DNA of 64,000 nucleotides, from contig NZ_JAEMVA010000006.1 of the NCBI RefSeq assembly GCF_029215955.1, forward strand, positions 1 to 64,000, written 5' to 3'. The position numbers and the translations under genes are program-made. Position 1 is the first letter of the stretch. Every line of letters begins with the position of its first letter. A model generated the notes under the pieces. That model was not told the DNA's origin. It saw only the letters and a program-made list of their open reading frames with translations, and did not search any database. Below, piece by piece: positions 27,498-37,152 of the stretch. Source of the DNA: Sulfurimonas sp. SAG-AH-194-I05. Its GTDB lineage: Bacteria > Campylobacterota > Campylobacteria > Campylobacterales > Sulfurimonadaceae.

Positions 27498-27518
27498 CTT
27501 GAGTCTATTTGAATCAAG
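27498..27518. promoter_or_regulatory. HAIR-like element (HspR-type operator)
   Basis: CTTGAGT-N7-AATCAAG differs from the HAIR consensus CTTGAGT-N7-ACTCAAG at one position. It lies 30 bases upstream of the grpE -35 box and 74 bases before the divergent AsmA-like ATG. In Helicobacter and Campylobacter HspR controls the heat-shock operons; hspR itself is not in the window. Confidence 0.7.
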
Positions 27519-27591
27519 TATGAGAACATGCTTCCTTCGTAGGTAAATATAGATTACTGTATTATTACAAAATATTAATGTGGAGAGTTAT

Positions 27592-29589
27592 ATGAAAGTA
27601 TTATCGTGGTTGTTAGGACTTGTTGTCGTTGTGTTTGTTGGTATATATGTAATCGCATTTACGGGATTTGGTAATTCTATAGTTGGACCTCTTGTAGAAG
27701 ATACAGTGAAAGAACACACTAAACTCAAAAGTAAACTTAAAACATTTATTGTAACATCGAGTTTTATTGAAGTAAATTTAGAACTTAATAAAAATAATAC
27801 TATTCATATAAAAGGAGAGTATTCATTGTTCTCTCAAAGCTTTGATGTGAAGTATTATGTTGAATTAGCTGAGCTAGAAACACTTCGTCCATTAACAGAA
27901 AAACTTTTAATAGGTTCGTTTAATACAAATGGAGTTGCAAAAGGTGATGTGGCGTTTATGGATGTTGATGGCACGAGTGATGTAGCTCTTAGTAGTACAA
28001 AGTACCATGTGGAACTCACCGACTTCAATCCTACATCTATTATAGCTACGATTACGAATGCAGATTTAGAGACCTTACTTAAGCTTGTTGGTCAAGATGC
28101 AATGGCTAAGGCAAAAATAGATGTTGCTGTTAACTTTAAAAATATAGCGCCACATGAACTGGATGGAGATATTTCTTTAGTAACAAAAGAGGGAAGTGTA
28201 AACCTTGGCGTTATGAAAAAAGTATTAGACTTGCATCTTCCTAAGACGAATTTTACGATGAAGCTTGATGCTAAACTTAAAGGTGATTCTATTAATTACG
28301 TTTATGCTTTAAATTCTAACCTTGCAAAAATAAAGTCTTCGGGTAAAGTGACACCTGAACCATTAACTACCGATATTAAGTACAGTTTAGATGTAAAAGA
28401 ACTTGCTATATTAAAGCCTATTACAAATGCTGATATTCGAGGTCCATTACGTTTAAATGGTACTGTAAAAGGTTCACAAAAGAACATGTCCGTAAAAGGT
28501 ATAAGTGACTTCGCTTCATCTGACACATCATTTACAATGACTTTAAAAGAGTTAAAGCCACATGCTTTAACGGCTAGTATGAAAAATTTAAAATTAGCAA
28601 AAGTTCTTTATATGGTGAAACAACCACATTACGCTGATGGCATTTTTACACTTGATGTAAATATCAATGACTTAAGAGAAGGTAAGTTAAAGGGGACTAT
28701 TGTTTCGAGTATTAAACAAGGTCTGGTTGATTCTAAGTTTGTAACTAAAGAGTACAAGTTTAAAACGCGTATGCCAAAAACAACTTTTAATTTATCAACA
28801 TATTCGGAGTTAAATGCAAATACAATAGACAGTAAAATTAATTTGAACTCTTCTCTTGCTAGTTTTACTATCAAAAAAGCTAGAGTGAACTTAGAAGATA
28901 GTTCTATTGAAAGTGACTATGTAGTTAATATTCCTAACCTTGATAAACTCTACTTCGTAACTGAGAGACACTTAAAGGGAAGTTTACGTGCGCATGGTGA
29001 CTTCAAGCAAGCTAAGGATTTAGATTTTACAATGCAGACAAAAGTAGCAGATGGAAAAATTGATGTTACATTACATAATGATGATTTACATGCACAACTT
29101 ACATCATTAAAAACATTACAAGCATTAGATATGTTGCTCTATCCTGAGATTTTTGATGCATCACTTGATGGCGATGTAAAGTATAATTTACTCAAGAAAA
29201 AGGGAACATTTAATGGTCATTTGGTTGATGGAAAATTTACACAAAATCAAGTCTTTGTTCTTGTTCAAAAATATGGAAAAGTTAACTTATACAAAGAAAG
29301 ATTTACAGGTAATGTACGTGCAAATATTAATCAAGAGAAAATCGTTGCTTCATTAGATTTAGGTTCAAATAATGCGTCTATAAAAACAACAAATACAAAA
29401 TTAAATTCTAAAACACAGGATATTAATTCAAAAATTGATATTATGGCTTACAAGCAAAAGTTTAGCTTAAAACTTTCAGGTAAAGCAACTGCTCCAAAAG
29501 TGAAAATTGATGCAGAAGATATAGTAAAAGAAAAAGTAAAACAAGAAATTAATAAAAAACTAGGTAACTTTTTACAAGGTTTATTTTAA
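27592..29589 (+). CDS. AsmA-like / repeating beta-groove protein
   Basis: A 665-residue protein with one N-terminal membrane anchor (about 2-24, LSWLLGLVVVVFVGIYVIAF) and a long beta-rich periplasmic body of repeated alternating strands. It ends KEKVKQEINKKLGNFLQGLF, the kind of amphipathic end seen in AsmA/YhdP/TamB-like proteins. Such proteins are thought to bridge the periplasm and carry phospholipids to the outer membrane; that role is inferred. I start at ATG 27592, which has GGAGAG in front, rather than GTG at 27580. It is divergent from grpE and overlaps comF tail to tail by 9 bases. Confidence 0.7.
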   Translation: MKVLSWLLGLVVVVFVGIYVIAFTGFGNSIVGPLVEDTVKEHTKLKSKLKTFIVTSSFIEVNLELNKNNTIHIKGEYSLFSQSFDVKYYVELAELETLRPLTEKLLIGSFNTNGVAKGDVAFMDVDGTSDVALSSTKYHVELTDFNPTSIIATITNADLETLLKLVGQDAMAKAKIDVAVNFKNIAPHELDGDISLVTKEGSVNLGVMKKVLDLHLPKTNFTMKLDAKLKGDSINYVYALNSNLAKIKSSGKVTPEPLTTDIKYSLDVKELAILKPITNADIRGPLRLNGTVKGSQKNMSVKGISDFASSDTSFTMTLKELKPHALTASMKNLKLAKVLYMVKQPHYADGIFTLDVNINDLREGKLKGTIVSSIKQGLVDSKFVTKEYKFKTRMPKTTFNLSTYSELNANTIDSKINLNSSLASFTIKKARVNLEDSSIESDYVVNIPNLDKLYFVTERHLKGSLRAHGDFKQAKDLDFTMQTKVADGKIDVTLHNDDLHAQLTSLKTLQALDMLLYPEIFDASLDGDVKYNLLKKKGTFNGHLVDGKFTQNQVFVLVQKYGKVNLYKERFTGNVRANINQEKIVASLDLGSNNASIKTTNTKLNSKTQDINSKIDIMAYKQKFSLKLSGKATAPKVKIDAEDIVKEKVKQEINKKLGNFLQGLF

Positions 29590-30153
29590 CTCTGCGTCCG
29601 CTAAGGTTAAACAAAAAAGAACTTCTTTTTTGCTTAGCTTCATAACAGTAATCGCTTCATTTAGTGTTGTCCCTGTCGTTATAATATCATCTACTAAAAT
29701 CACTTCATTTCCCTTAAACTTTTTTAACTGAAAATCTCTTGGATTTATAAGTCTAAATTCTTTATTTTTACCTGAATATGAAACAGAGTTTTTTGCTCGT
29801 AATATATTATACTGAGGCTTTATATATTTAGATTTTAGGGCTTTATTTAGTATGGCAGTATGGGAATAGTTTTCATCACTTTTATCATCAATAGCGATAG
29901 CTTGAAGCTTCTGTGTAAAGTTAAATTCTTGTGCAAACTTTGTAAAACTATTTTTTGCTAAAATTGTATAAATATAATACCCTAAGTCAGTATGTTTTGT
30001 ATGAAGTAGATTTTTGATATCTTGGTATTTATAAAAAGAAATAACTTCAATATTTTGAATTGTACGTTTAGAGAGGCTAGGGGTAAGGAAGATTTCTTGG
30101 CATGTGGAACATATATGCAAAAGTGAAAAACTTTCACATAATAAGCATTTCAT
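29581..30153 (-). CDS. comF: ComF-family phosphoribosyltransferase-like protein
   Basis: A 190-residue protein with N-terminal zinc cysteines (CLLC and CSTC, residues 3-19) and a C-terminal phosphoribosyltransferase domain with the PRPP loop VILVDDIITTGTT. ComF proteins take part in DNA uptake in competent bacteria and in related single-strand DNA processes; the phosphoribosyl activity is unproven. It lies 9 bases after lepA on the same strand and is probably co-transcribed. The 3' end overlaps the AsmA-like gene by 9 bases, stop inside stop region. Confidence 0.85.
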   Translation of the reverse strand: MKCLLCESFSLLHICSTCQEIFLTPSLSKRTIQNIEVISFYKYQDIKNLLHTKHTDLGYYIYTILAKNSFTKFAQEFNFTQKLQAIAIDDKSDENYSHTAILNKALKSKYIKPQYNILRAKNSVSYSGKNKEFRLINPRDFQLKKFKGNEVILVDDIITTGTTLNEAITVMKLSKKEVLFCLTLADAELK

Positions 30154-30162
30154 AGCGCTCTT

Positions 30163-31953
30163 TTAGTCCATTTTTAAAACAGACATAAACGCTTCTTGAG
30201 GAAGTTGTACCCGTCCTATAGACTTCATACGTTTTTTACCAGCTTTTTGTTTTTCAAGAAGTTTACGTTTACGAGTAATATCACCGCCATAACATTTTGC
30301 AGTAACATTTTTTCCCATTGACTTGACGGTTTCGCGTGCAATAATTTGAGAACCTAAAGAAGCTTGAACAGCTACTTCAAAAAGTTGTCGAGGGATTTGT
30401 TCTTTCATGTTTTTAACTAAAATACGTCCACGAGCAAGCGCTTGGTTGCGAGGAACGACAATACTAAGAGCATCAACAGCTTCACCAGCTACTTTAATAT
30501 CAAGCTTAACAAGATCTCCAACTTTAAAGTCTATAGGTTCATAATCAAATGATGCATAGCCCTTAGATATAGATTTAAGAGTATCGTAAAAATCCATAAC
30601 GATTTCATTCATAGGTACTTCATACTCAAGCATAACTCTGTCCTCATTGAGGTAGGTCATTTTTGTTTGCGTTCCACGCTTATTGATAAGAAGCGTGATG
30701 ATGTTTCCTAGGTATTCGCTAGGTGTTATGACCGTTGCTCTGACATACGGTTCTTCGATTCTGTCAATTCTATTTACTTCTGGTAATTGAGAAGGATTTT
30801 GTACATTTATAAAATCACCATTGCTAAGGTAAACATTATAGATTACAGATGGCGCAGAAGCAATTAAATCAAGATTAAATTCTCGCTCAAGTCGCTCTTT
30901 GATAACTTCCATGTGAAGCATTCCAAGAAAACCAACACGGAAACCAAACCCAAGTGCAACTGATGTTTCAGGTTCATACGATAGAGAACTGTCATTAAGG
31001 CGAAGTTTGTCAAGTGCATCACGTAGGTCTTCAAACTTGTCTGTATCTATTGGAAAAATTCCTGCAAAGACAAATGGTTTTGCTGGTTCGTATTTTCCAA
31101 CAGGCTCGGCAGTCGGGTTTCTAACATCAGTAATAGTGTCACCAACGTTGATAACAGCTACCTCTTTAAGACCAAGAACAACAATCCCAATCTCCCCACA
31201 TTCAATTACTTTTGTCTTGATTTTTTTCATAGGATGTGGGTACATTAAGTCGAGTATTTGGTGTTCTTCACCATTACTCATAAGCTTAATATTTTGACCT
31301 TTTTTAACCTGACCATCAAAGACACGAACAAGAGCTAATGCACCAAGGTATTGGTCAAACCAAGAATCATAAATGATAGCTTTTGTAGTTGCCTCAGGAT
31401 CACCTACTGGTTCTGGAATACGGTCAACGATTGCATCAATAAGTGCACGAATTCCAACACCTGTTTTTGCAGATACTAAACAAGCATCTGTAGCATCGAT
31501 GCCTATAGAAGTCTCTATCTCTTCAGCTACACGGTCCGGATCAGCTGCTGGGAGGTCGATTTTATTAATAACAGGAATAAGCTCAAGGTCATTATCAAGG
31601 GCAAGGTAAACGTTTGCAATCGTTTGTGCTTCAACACCTTGTGCAGCGTCTACGATAAGTAAAGCACCATCAGAAGAAGCAAGTGATTTTGCTACTTCAT
31701 AAGAAAAGTCCACATGCCCGGGAGTGTCAATAAGGTTAAGTATGTAGTGTTCGCCATCTTTGACATAATCAAGACGCACAGATTGTGCTTTAATAGTGAT
31801 GCCACGCTCTTGTTCAATGTCCATAGTATCCATCATTTGCGTGCTCATTTCACGTTCACTTACAGAACCACATTCTTGTATGATTCTATCTGCTAAAGTA
31901 CTTTTTCCATGGTCAATATGCGCGATGATTGAGAAGTTTCTAATGTTTTTCAA
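30163..31953 (-). CDS. lepA: elongation factor 4 (LepA)
   Basis: Ribosome-associated GTPase of 596 residues acting in translation or 30S maturation under stress. It opens [20 protein letters not shown] (G1), has DTPGHVDF (G3), NKIDLP (G4) and SAKTG (G5), EF-G-like domains, and the LepA C-terminal domain with [19 protein letters not shown]. No domain IV typical of EF-G, so LepA is firm. Upstream is 149 bases to the PAS-GGDEF-EAL gene on the same strand. Confidence 0.98.
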   Translation of the reverse strand: MKNIRNFSIIAHIDHGKSTLADRIIQECGSVSEREMSTQMMDTMDIEQERGITIKAQSVRLDYVKDGEHYILNLIDTPGHVDFSYEVAKSLASSDGALLIVDAAQGVEAQTIANVYLALDNDLELIPVINKIDLPAADPDRVAEEIETSIGIDATDACLVSAKTGVGIRALIDAIVDRIPEPVGDPEATTKAIIYDSWFDQYLGALALVRVFDGQVKKGQNIKLMSNGEEHQILDLMYPHPMKKIKTKVIECGEIGIVVLGLKEVAVINVGDTITDVRNPTAEPVGKYEPAKPFVFAGIFPIDTDKFEDLRDALDKLRLNDSSLSYEPETSVALGFGFRVGFLGMLHMEVIKERLEREFNLDLIASAPSVIYNVYLSNGDFINVQNPSQLPEVNRIDRIEEPYVRATVITPSEYLGNIITLLINKRGTQTKMTYLNEDRVMLEYEVPMNEIVMDFYDTLKSISKGYASFDYEPIDFKVGDLVKLDIKVAGEAVDALSIVVPRNQALARGRILVKNMKEQIPRQLFEVAVQASLGSQIIARETVKSMGKNVTAKCYGGDITRKRKLLEKQKAGKKRMKSIGRVQLPQEAFMSVLKMD

Positions 31954-32102
31954 TAGAGATATCCTAGTGTATAAAATAAATAATAGTATATTTTATTTAA
32001 TACAATGATTATACAAAAATTGTGCTGATAGAGTTGTTAAATTAAGTTGTGTAGTAGTATGATTTCTACAATGAAGTAAAAGTTGATTCTTAAATACCTT
32101 TT

Positions 32103-33839
32103 TTATCCTTGTATCTCGATAACTTTTTTCCATTGTTTTTCAGGAGTATATTTTTTTGACCACACAAGAAATTCTAAAATTGGCATAGGTTTAGCTATGT
32201 AATAACCTTGGGCATTGACACAACCTAGTTCAAGTAAAGCTATTCCATCTTCAAGGGTTTCTACTCCTTCTGCAATTATATCAACATCAAAAGCTCTTGA
32301 AAGAGCAATAATTCCATTTATAAGGCTTCGATCTTTTTTATCAGTAAGAATGTCTTTAACAAAACTTTGATCAATTTTCAAGCAATTTATAGGTAACTTT
32401 TTAAGATAAAGTAATGAACAATACCCTGTTCCAAAGTCATCTAATGCAAAATGAACACCTAAAGATTGGCATGTTGTGATGCGTGAAGATACAGAATTTA
32501 GATCACTAAAATCTTCTGTTTCTAAAATCTCTATTTCAAGAAACTTTCCTAGTGGATTAGCATACTGTGATAAAGCATTTTCCAAAGCAGAACAAAAATC
32601 ATTATTTGTAAAGTGATACGCGTCAATATTAATGCTCATACGCCATTGCTTTTTTTCTTTATACCAAAGGTTTAGCTGGTGTAAAGCTTGTGAAATTACC
32701 CATTTTCCAAGTTCTATCATAACAACTGTTTTTTGAATATAAGGTAAAAATTCAATCGGAGACTGTAAACCTTTGGTTGGATGGTTCCATCGTATTAAAG
32801 CTTCAACACCATAAATATAACCAGTTTTCATATTTATTTTAGGTTGATAGTATAGTCCCATTTCATTGGAGGCAATAGCTCTTGAAATAGTGTCTAAAAA
32901 ATCGGCGTATATTTGTGTTGAATGTTCTTTTTTCGCATCAAAAAATATAAATTTATTTTTACCAGATATTTTTGCTTCATACATGGCCTGGTCTGCATGT
33001 CGGGTTAATACATCAGCATCGGCATCATCATAAGGGTAGAGAGTGATGCCACAAGATGCAGTGATACTATGTGTATTCCTACTAAGACAATAAGGTTTAG
33101 ATAGAGTTGTTAAAATTCTTTTAACGAGATCCTCGCACTCTTTTTGAGAGTGGACGCCTAGAAGCATTGTAAACTCATCACCACCCATCCGTGATACAGT
33201 GTCTTCCCTTCGTATACAAGAATCTAAGCGTTGTGCAATTTCTACTAAAAGTTGATCACCTTCCTCATGACCATAGTTGTCGTTAATTGGTTTAAAATGG
33301 TCAATATCAACGAAACAAACTGCTAAAAGTGTTTCGTTTCTATTTGCATGGGCTAATGCGATTTTAAAACGGTCGGCAAATAATGTTCTGTTTGGTAAAC
33401 CAGTAAGAATATCATAATGAGCAAGGCGTTGCATCTGAAATTGCTGTTCTTTTTTTTCTGTAATATCACGCCCTTCAGGTACAAGGTACTCAACATTTCC
33501 TTCATCATCAAAAATAGGGTGCATACTGTACTCAATCCAGATTAATGTACCATCAGCTGTTGCAAGTTGAATTTCATGTAAAAGACTATTTCCAGCAGCA
33601 CAGCTTTGGGAATCATTTTGAATAGCATCAATAGCATCTTGTGAATATGCCCACCAAGAAGCATCCCAAAATTTTATACCAACAATATCTTTGAGCGTTA
33701 TACCAGCCGCTATAAGAGGCGTATTATTTACAAAAATTATAGTTCCAGCAGTGTCTAAAACTGCTACAAAAGTGACCATGTCATCAAGGAGCTTTTGTGG
33801 ATCAAATTCTAGTTTTTTTCTATTTTTTTGTTTTAGCAT
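32103..33839 (-). CDS. PAS-GGDEF-EAL cyclic-di-GMP signalling protein
   Basis: A 578-residue protein without clear membrane segments. A PAS domain with PAC (about 18-130) senses an unknown signal. The GGDEF domain (about 138-300) has an intact GGDEF at 219-223 and an intact I-site RRED at 210-213. The EAL domain (about 318-565) has EAL at 346-348, DDFGTGY, CLKIDQ, IAEGVET and AQGYYIAKP, so both cyclase and phosphodiesterase activities look possible. An in-frame stop just before the ATG fixes the start. A run of ten G lies 61 bases upstream, suggesting phase-variable expression. Confidence 0.9.
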   Translation of the reverse strand: MLKQKNRKKLEFDPQKLLDDMVTFVAVLDTAGTIIFVNNTPLIAAGITLKDIVGIKFWDASWWAYSQDAIDAIQNDSQSCAAGNSLLHEIQLATADGTLIWIEYSMHPIFDDEGNVEYLVPEGRDITEKKEQQFQMQRLAHYDILTGLPNRTLFADRFKIALAHANRNETLLAVCFVDIDHFKPINDNYGHEEGDQLLVEIAQRLDSCIRREDTVSRMGGDEFTMLLGVHSQKECEDLVKRILTTLSKPYCLSRNTHSITASCGITLYPYDDADADVLTRHADQAMYEAKISGKNKFIFFDAKKEHSTQIYADFLDTISRAIASNEMGLYYQPKINMKTGYIYGVEALIRWNHPTKGLQSPIEFLPYIQKTVVMIELGKWVISQALHQLNLWYKEKKQWRMSINIDAYHFTNNDFCSALENALSQYANPLGKFLEIEILETEDFSDLNSVSSRITTCQSLGVHFALDDFGTGYCSLLYLKKLPINCLKIDQSFVKDILTDKKDRSLINGIIALSRAFDVDIIAEGVETLEDGIALLELGCVNAQGYYIAKPMPILEFLVWSKKYTPEKQWKKVIEIQG

Positions 33840-33899
33840 AAGTTATTATAATGGTATTTTTATTTAAAAGAGACGATTGAGCGTGTAAATATTGTAAAT

Positions 33900-33909
33900 G
33901 GGGGGGGGG
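33900..33909. repeat. poly-G tract of ten bases
   Basis: A run of ten G on the plus strand in an otherwise very AT-rich 161-base gap between prs and the PAS-GGDEF-EAL gene. In Campylobacterota tracts of this kind slip during replication. An in-frame stop upstream of the PAS-GGDEF-EAL ATG means length changes could alter promoter spacing or the leader, not the protein. Confidence 0.9.
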
Positions 33910-34000
33910 TGAGGAGTAAAGTAACAATACGTAACAACTTGTATCACCTATATCATAATTGAGCAGAAAGAGAAGATAATTTTCTCTTTTTACTAAAATT

Positions 34001-34927
34001 TTATTCAAAAAGTCCATTAACGCTTTCGTTGTGGTATACACGACGAATTACTTCTGCGAAAAGAGGAGCAACTGTTAATACCTTGATTTTTTTATGTTCT
34101 GTAGAATCGAGGGTATTTGTAATGATGAGTTCATCGAGTTCCCCATTTTCTAGGTTGTCGTAGGCTTTTCCGCTGAGAACACCATGTGTAGCACATGCCA
34201 TAACAGATGTCGCACCTTTATTTTTTAAAGCAGTTGCAGCTTTTACCATGGTTCCAGCAGTATCTACCATGTCGTCTATCATGATTACATCGTATCCTTC
34301 AACATCTCCAATGATTCCCATTACTTCAGCTTCGTTTGCTTTTTCGCGGCGTTTATCAACGATAACCATCTCTAAACCCATACGTTTTGCAAAGTATCTA
34401 GCCCTAGCAACGCCACCAATATCTGGACTCGCAATGATAGGATTTTTAAGATTTTTACTTTTTATATAATGCTCAAAAGTGATAGAACCATAAAGATTAT
34501 CCACTGGAATATCAAAGAAACCTTGAATTTGTCCTGCGTGTAAGTCCATTGTAACGACTCTATCGATTCCTGCAGTTTCATAAAGGTTAGCTACAAGTTT
34601 CGCTGTGATAGGAACACGAGGAGCAGCTTTTCTGTCTTGACGTGCATACCCATAGTACGGTACAACAGCTGTAATGCTTGAAGCAGATGAACGCTTGAGT
34701 GCATCTGTCATAATGAGAAGTTCCATTAAGTTATCATTTGATGGAGCTCCTGTACTTTGTACAATAAATACATCGCGTCCACGAACTGATTCAGCAATTT
34801 GCACTGAAATTTCTCCGTCACTGAATTTTTTAATATCAGCCTTACCTAATGGTACATCTAAAACTTGACAAATCTCTTTAGCAAAATCAACACTTGCACT
34901 ACCAGCAAAAATTTTATAACCACGCAT
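34001..34927 (-). CDS. prs: ribose-phosphate pyrophosphokinase
   Basis: Makes PRPP from ribose-5-phosphate and ATP for nucleotide, histidine and tryptophan synthesis. The 308 residues contain KFSDGEI, GRDVFIVQST, YYGYARQDRK, MDLHAGQIQGFFDIPVDNL and the PRPP loop VIMIDDMVDTAGTM. Start at ATG 34927 is preceded by AAAGGAATCC. Length and motifs are normal. It is followed by the gap with the G tract. Confidence 0.97.
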   Translation of the reverse strand: MRGYKIFAGSASVDFAKEICQVLDVPLGKADIKKFSDGEISVQIAESVRGRDVFIVQSTGAPSNDNLMELLIMTDALKRSSASSITAVVPYYGYARQDRKAAPRVPITAKLVANLYETAGIDRVVTMDLHAGQIQGFFDIPVDNLYGSITFEHYIKSKNLKNPIIASPDIGGVARARYFAKRMGLEMVIVDKRREKANEAEVMGIIGDVEGYDVIMIDDMVDTAGTMVKAATALKNKGATSVMACATHGVLSGKAYDNLENGELDELIITNTLDSTEHKKIKVLTVAPLFAEVIRRVYHNESVNGLFE

Positions 34928-35120
34928 TGGATTCCTTTTGGAAAAATTAATATGTGATTATATAGCAATAGTGCTGAGTGGTTATTAAAAGTAGCCTTTT
35001 TATATGAAAATAAATTCAAGCTCGAATTTTTTAAGATACTTTATTTAAAACTTAGATAAAATGCTTTTATGAAGTAGTTTTTACTGCTTCATTAAAAACT
35101 CGATATTAAGGATTTATAAC

Positions 35121-35345
35121 ATGGAAATAAAAATATACTTTTGCGCGATTCTTTACAATGAGGATTCTGAAATTATTCAAGTATCTGACATCAAAAAACA
35201 AGATACTAACAATGGAAATGTTGCATCGAATATTCAAGACTCAAAAACTACATTATCAGCTTTATATAAAGATGGTTGGAGATTAATTCAAGCAGTACTT
35301 TCACCAGATACAAACGGCTATCGACTTTTTTTAGAAAGAGGATAG
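35121..35345 (+). CDS. small DUF4177-like protein
   Basis: A 74-residue protein. The C-terminal part LYKDGWRLIQAV...GYRLFLERG follows the pattern of DUF4177 proteins, which are short with a GWxLxxV core; the match is by eye. There are no signal or membrane segments. AAGGATTT precedes the ATG. It is a single gene between divergent prs and convergent MATE transporter genes. Function is unknown. Confidence 0.65.
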   Translation: MEIKIYFCAILYNEDSEIIQVSDIKKQDTNNGNVASNIQDSKTTLSALYKDGWRLIQAVLSPDTNGYRLFLERG

Positions 35346-35360
35346 CCTAGGTAGTACATT

Positions 35361-35390
35361 TTAGGAATAGACTTGAATGTTTATTCCTAA
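35361..35390. terminator. bidirectional hairpin between convergent genes
   Basis: TTAGGAATA and TATTCCTAA form a 9-bp stem with a 12-base loop, just after the DUF4177-like gene and just before the MATE gene stop. T-rich sequence flanks the plus-strand side. Confidence 0.6.
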
Positions 35391-35392
35391 TC

Positions 35393-36745
35393 TTAATTCT
35401 TGTATCTAGCACGTTCTAGCTGTTTTTTTGTATATATTTTCATATAAATCGCTGCACTAGAAATAATGAGAAGCATACTCATCCACAAATATATAATATC
35501 TAAATGAAAAATATAAACTACTCCATAGAAAAAAATGAGAGGCATGAATACTTGTCTATAAAAACTAATATAAGGCACTATAAAAGGATTTTTAATGCCT
35601 TGAAGTGTAGAAACAGATATAAAAAGTGTGATAAATGAAAAGAAAATAAAACTTTCAAATATTATATATGTATATGCGATATCTATAACTTCTACGTCCG
35701 TGTCAAACGCCATAATAATATACTTTCCAAAAAAGACTATTAAAATAACTCCGATTGCACTCATGGCATAGCCATATTTTAAAGCTTTATGTATCACTTC
35801 ATCAATTCGATCAAAATTTTTAGCACCAAAATTATTTGATACTATGGACATAACGGCTGTATTTAACCCAAGCATTGGAAGTAAAATAATTTGCTCAACT
35901 CTATAGCCTATACCAAAGGCAGCAACAGCTTTAAACCCATATGTAGATACAAAGTACACAACAATCATGCTTCCAAAAGACATTAAAAGCATATTTGCAC
36001 TCGAAGGAATAGCTTGGAGGAGTAAATGTTTAAAGGCTCTTTTGTTTACAGAAGATTTCAAAAATAAAGAAATATTAAAAAGATTTGTTTTGTAAAGTTT
36101 GTAGAGCATATAAAAAAGTGTGATGTATTGAATTAAAACAGTTGCTATTGCAACTCCACTAAGTCCAAGTGCCGGAATAAAATAAAAACCATATATAAAT
36201 AATGGATCAAAAATTACATTTAAAACAAATCCAAGTATTAAAATATTTCTATAACTTTTAGTATCCCCTAAGGCTATTAAAACTGCATTTGCACCTAAAC
36301 CAATAAGCATTGGAAATATTCCTAAAAGTATGATGTATGTATACTCAAGTGCATATTCTAAGACTTTTCCTGATGCACCCATGCTAACAAATATATATTC
36401 TAAGAGCACAAAACTTATAATGGATAAAACAAAAGAAGTAATTAGAAATAAACTAATACCGTTTGATACATAAATACGTGCCATATTACGCTTATGTTTA
36501 CCAAGTGCTCCTCCTACGTAGGCTGTCATAGCAGAAGAAAGACCAAAACTTACAGATAAAAGCATGAAGAAAATCATAAAACTATACGTAAGTGCAGAGA
36601 TAGCTTCTGTAGATATTTGACCTACATAAAAGGTATCTACTACGTTGTACATCGTATTAAAAAACATACCTATACTTGAGGGTATAGCGATTTGAATGAT
36701 TAATTGTTTGATGTCTTTGGTGAGAAGTTCATTTTTATTTTTCAT
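35393..36745 (-). CDS. MATE-family efflux transporter
   Basis: A 450-residue inner-membrane protein with about twelve hydrophobic segments in two MatE repeats (about 15-180 and 235-400). Typical features are the N-terminal QIAIPSSIGMFFNTMYNVVDT and GLGANAVLIALGDT. Members exchange Na+ or H+ for cationic drugs or metabolites; substrate unknown. The last residues are cationic (KKQLERARYKN). Two tiny lysine-rich genes lie immediately upstream on the same strand and may share its transcript; the MATE start is 3 bases after the first of them. Confidence 0.9.
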   Translation of the reverse strand: MKNKNELLTKDIKQLIIQIAIPSSIGMFFNTMYNVVDTFYVGQISTEAISALTYSFMIFFMLLSVSFGLSSAMTAYVGGALGKHKRNMARIYVSNGISLFLITSFVLSIISFVLLEYIFVSMGASGKVLEYALEYTYIILLGIFPMLIGLGANAVLIALGDTKSYRNILILGFVLNVIFDPLFIYGFYFIPALGLSGVAIATVLIQYITLFYMLYKLYKTNLFNISLFLKSSVNKRAFKHLLLQAIPSSANMLLMSFGSMIVVYFVSTYGFKAVAAFGIGYRVEQIILLPMLGLNTAVMSIVSNNFGAKNFDRIDEVIHKALKYGYAMSAIGVILIVFFGKYIIMAFDTDVEVIDIAYTYIIFESFIFFSFITLFISVSTLQGIKNPFIVPYISFYRQVFMPLIFFYGVVYIFHLDIIYLWMSMLLIISSAAIYMKIYTKKQLERARYKN

Positions 36746-36748
36746 AAA

Positions 36749-36868
36749 TCATTCTACTTTTATTTCATCATTTTTTTGCGCTAATTTTTTCTTACGCTTT
36801 TCTTCTTTTTTTTTCTCTTTTTCTAGCTCACGTGTGTGTTTTGCATAACTGTAGTTTGCTTTAGCCAT
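36749..36868 (-). CDS. very small lysine/glutamate-rich protein
   Basis: A 39-residue reading frame starting MAKANYSYAKHTRELEKEKK and continuing as a run of Lys and Glu to DEIKVE. It would be one charged helix. Similar short MAK...ELxKxKKxEEK proteins occur in many proteobacteria and are rarely annotated. It lies 3 bases before the MATE gene and 8 after the next small gene on the same strand. No strong ribosome site is seen. Function unknown. Confidence 0.6.
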   Translation of the reverse strand: MAKANYSYAKHTRELEKEKKKEEKRKKKLAQKNDEIKVE

Positions 36869-36876
36869 GACTAATT

Positions 36877-36978
36877 TTAACCTTGGCTTTTTTTTAGTTT
36901 TTTGTCATTACGCTTTTCTTTTAAGCTTTTTGCTGGTGCTTTCTTCACTGATTTTTGACTATCTTTACCTTTTGCCAT
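36877..36978 (-). CDS. very small lysine-rich protein
   Basis: A 33-residue frame starting MAKGKDSQKSVKKAPAKSLK, with about 40 percent Lys. GGAGAA lies 7 bases before the ATG, a good ribosome site, which supports translation. It heads a three-gene run with the second lysine-rich peptide and the MATE transporter. Extreme basicity suggests contact with RNA or ribosomes, but that is a guess. Confidence 0.6.
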   Translation of the reverse strand: MAKGKDSQKSVKKAPAKSLKEKRNDKKLKKSQG

Positions 36979-37152
36979 ACGTATTCTCCATTTATTTAAA
37001 TTTGTTACTTGGTTGCACATTCTATAGGAGATATACTTAAAGTAATCGTTTTTAAAAACATTTAGTGAAAATTGGGGATTGATTATATTTTAAATTGTAA
37101 GGTAATTACTAATCTTAGATATACTTCATTCCATAAAAGACTAGGAATATCA

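Noticed and set aside
33820-34041. Open frame of 73 codons on the minus strand spanning the G tract
   Set aside because: It begins inside prs, has no ribosome site, reads the tract as Pro repeats and ends inside the PAS-GGDEF-EAL gene in another frame. I take it as chance; slippage would not join it to that gene because of in-frame stops.
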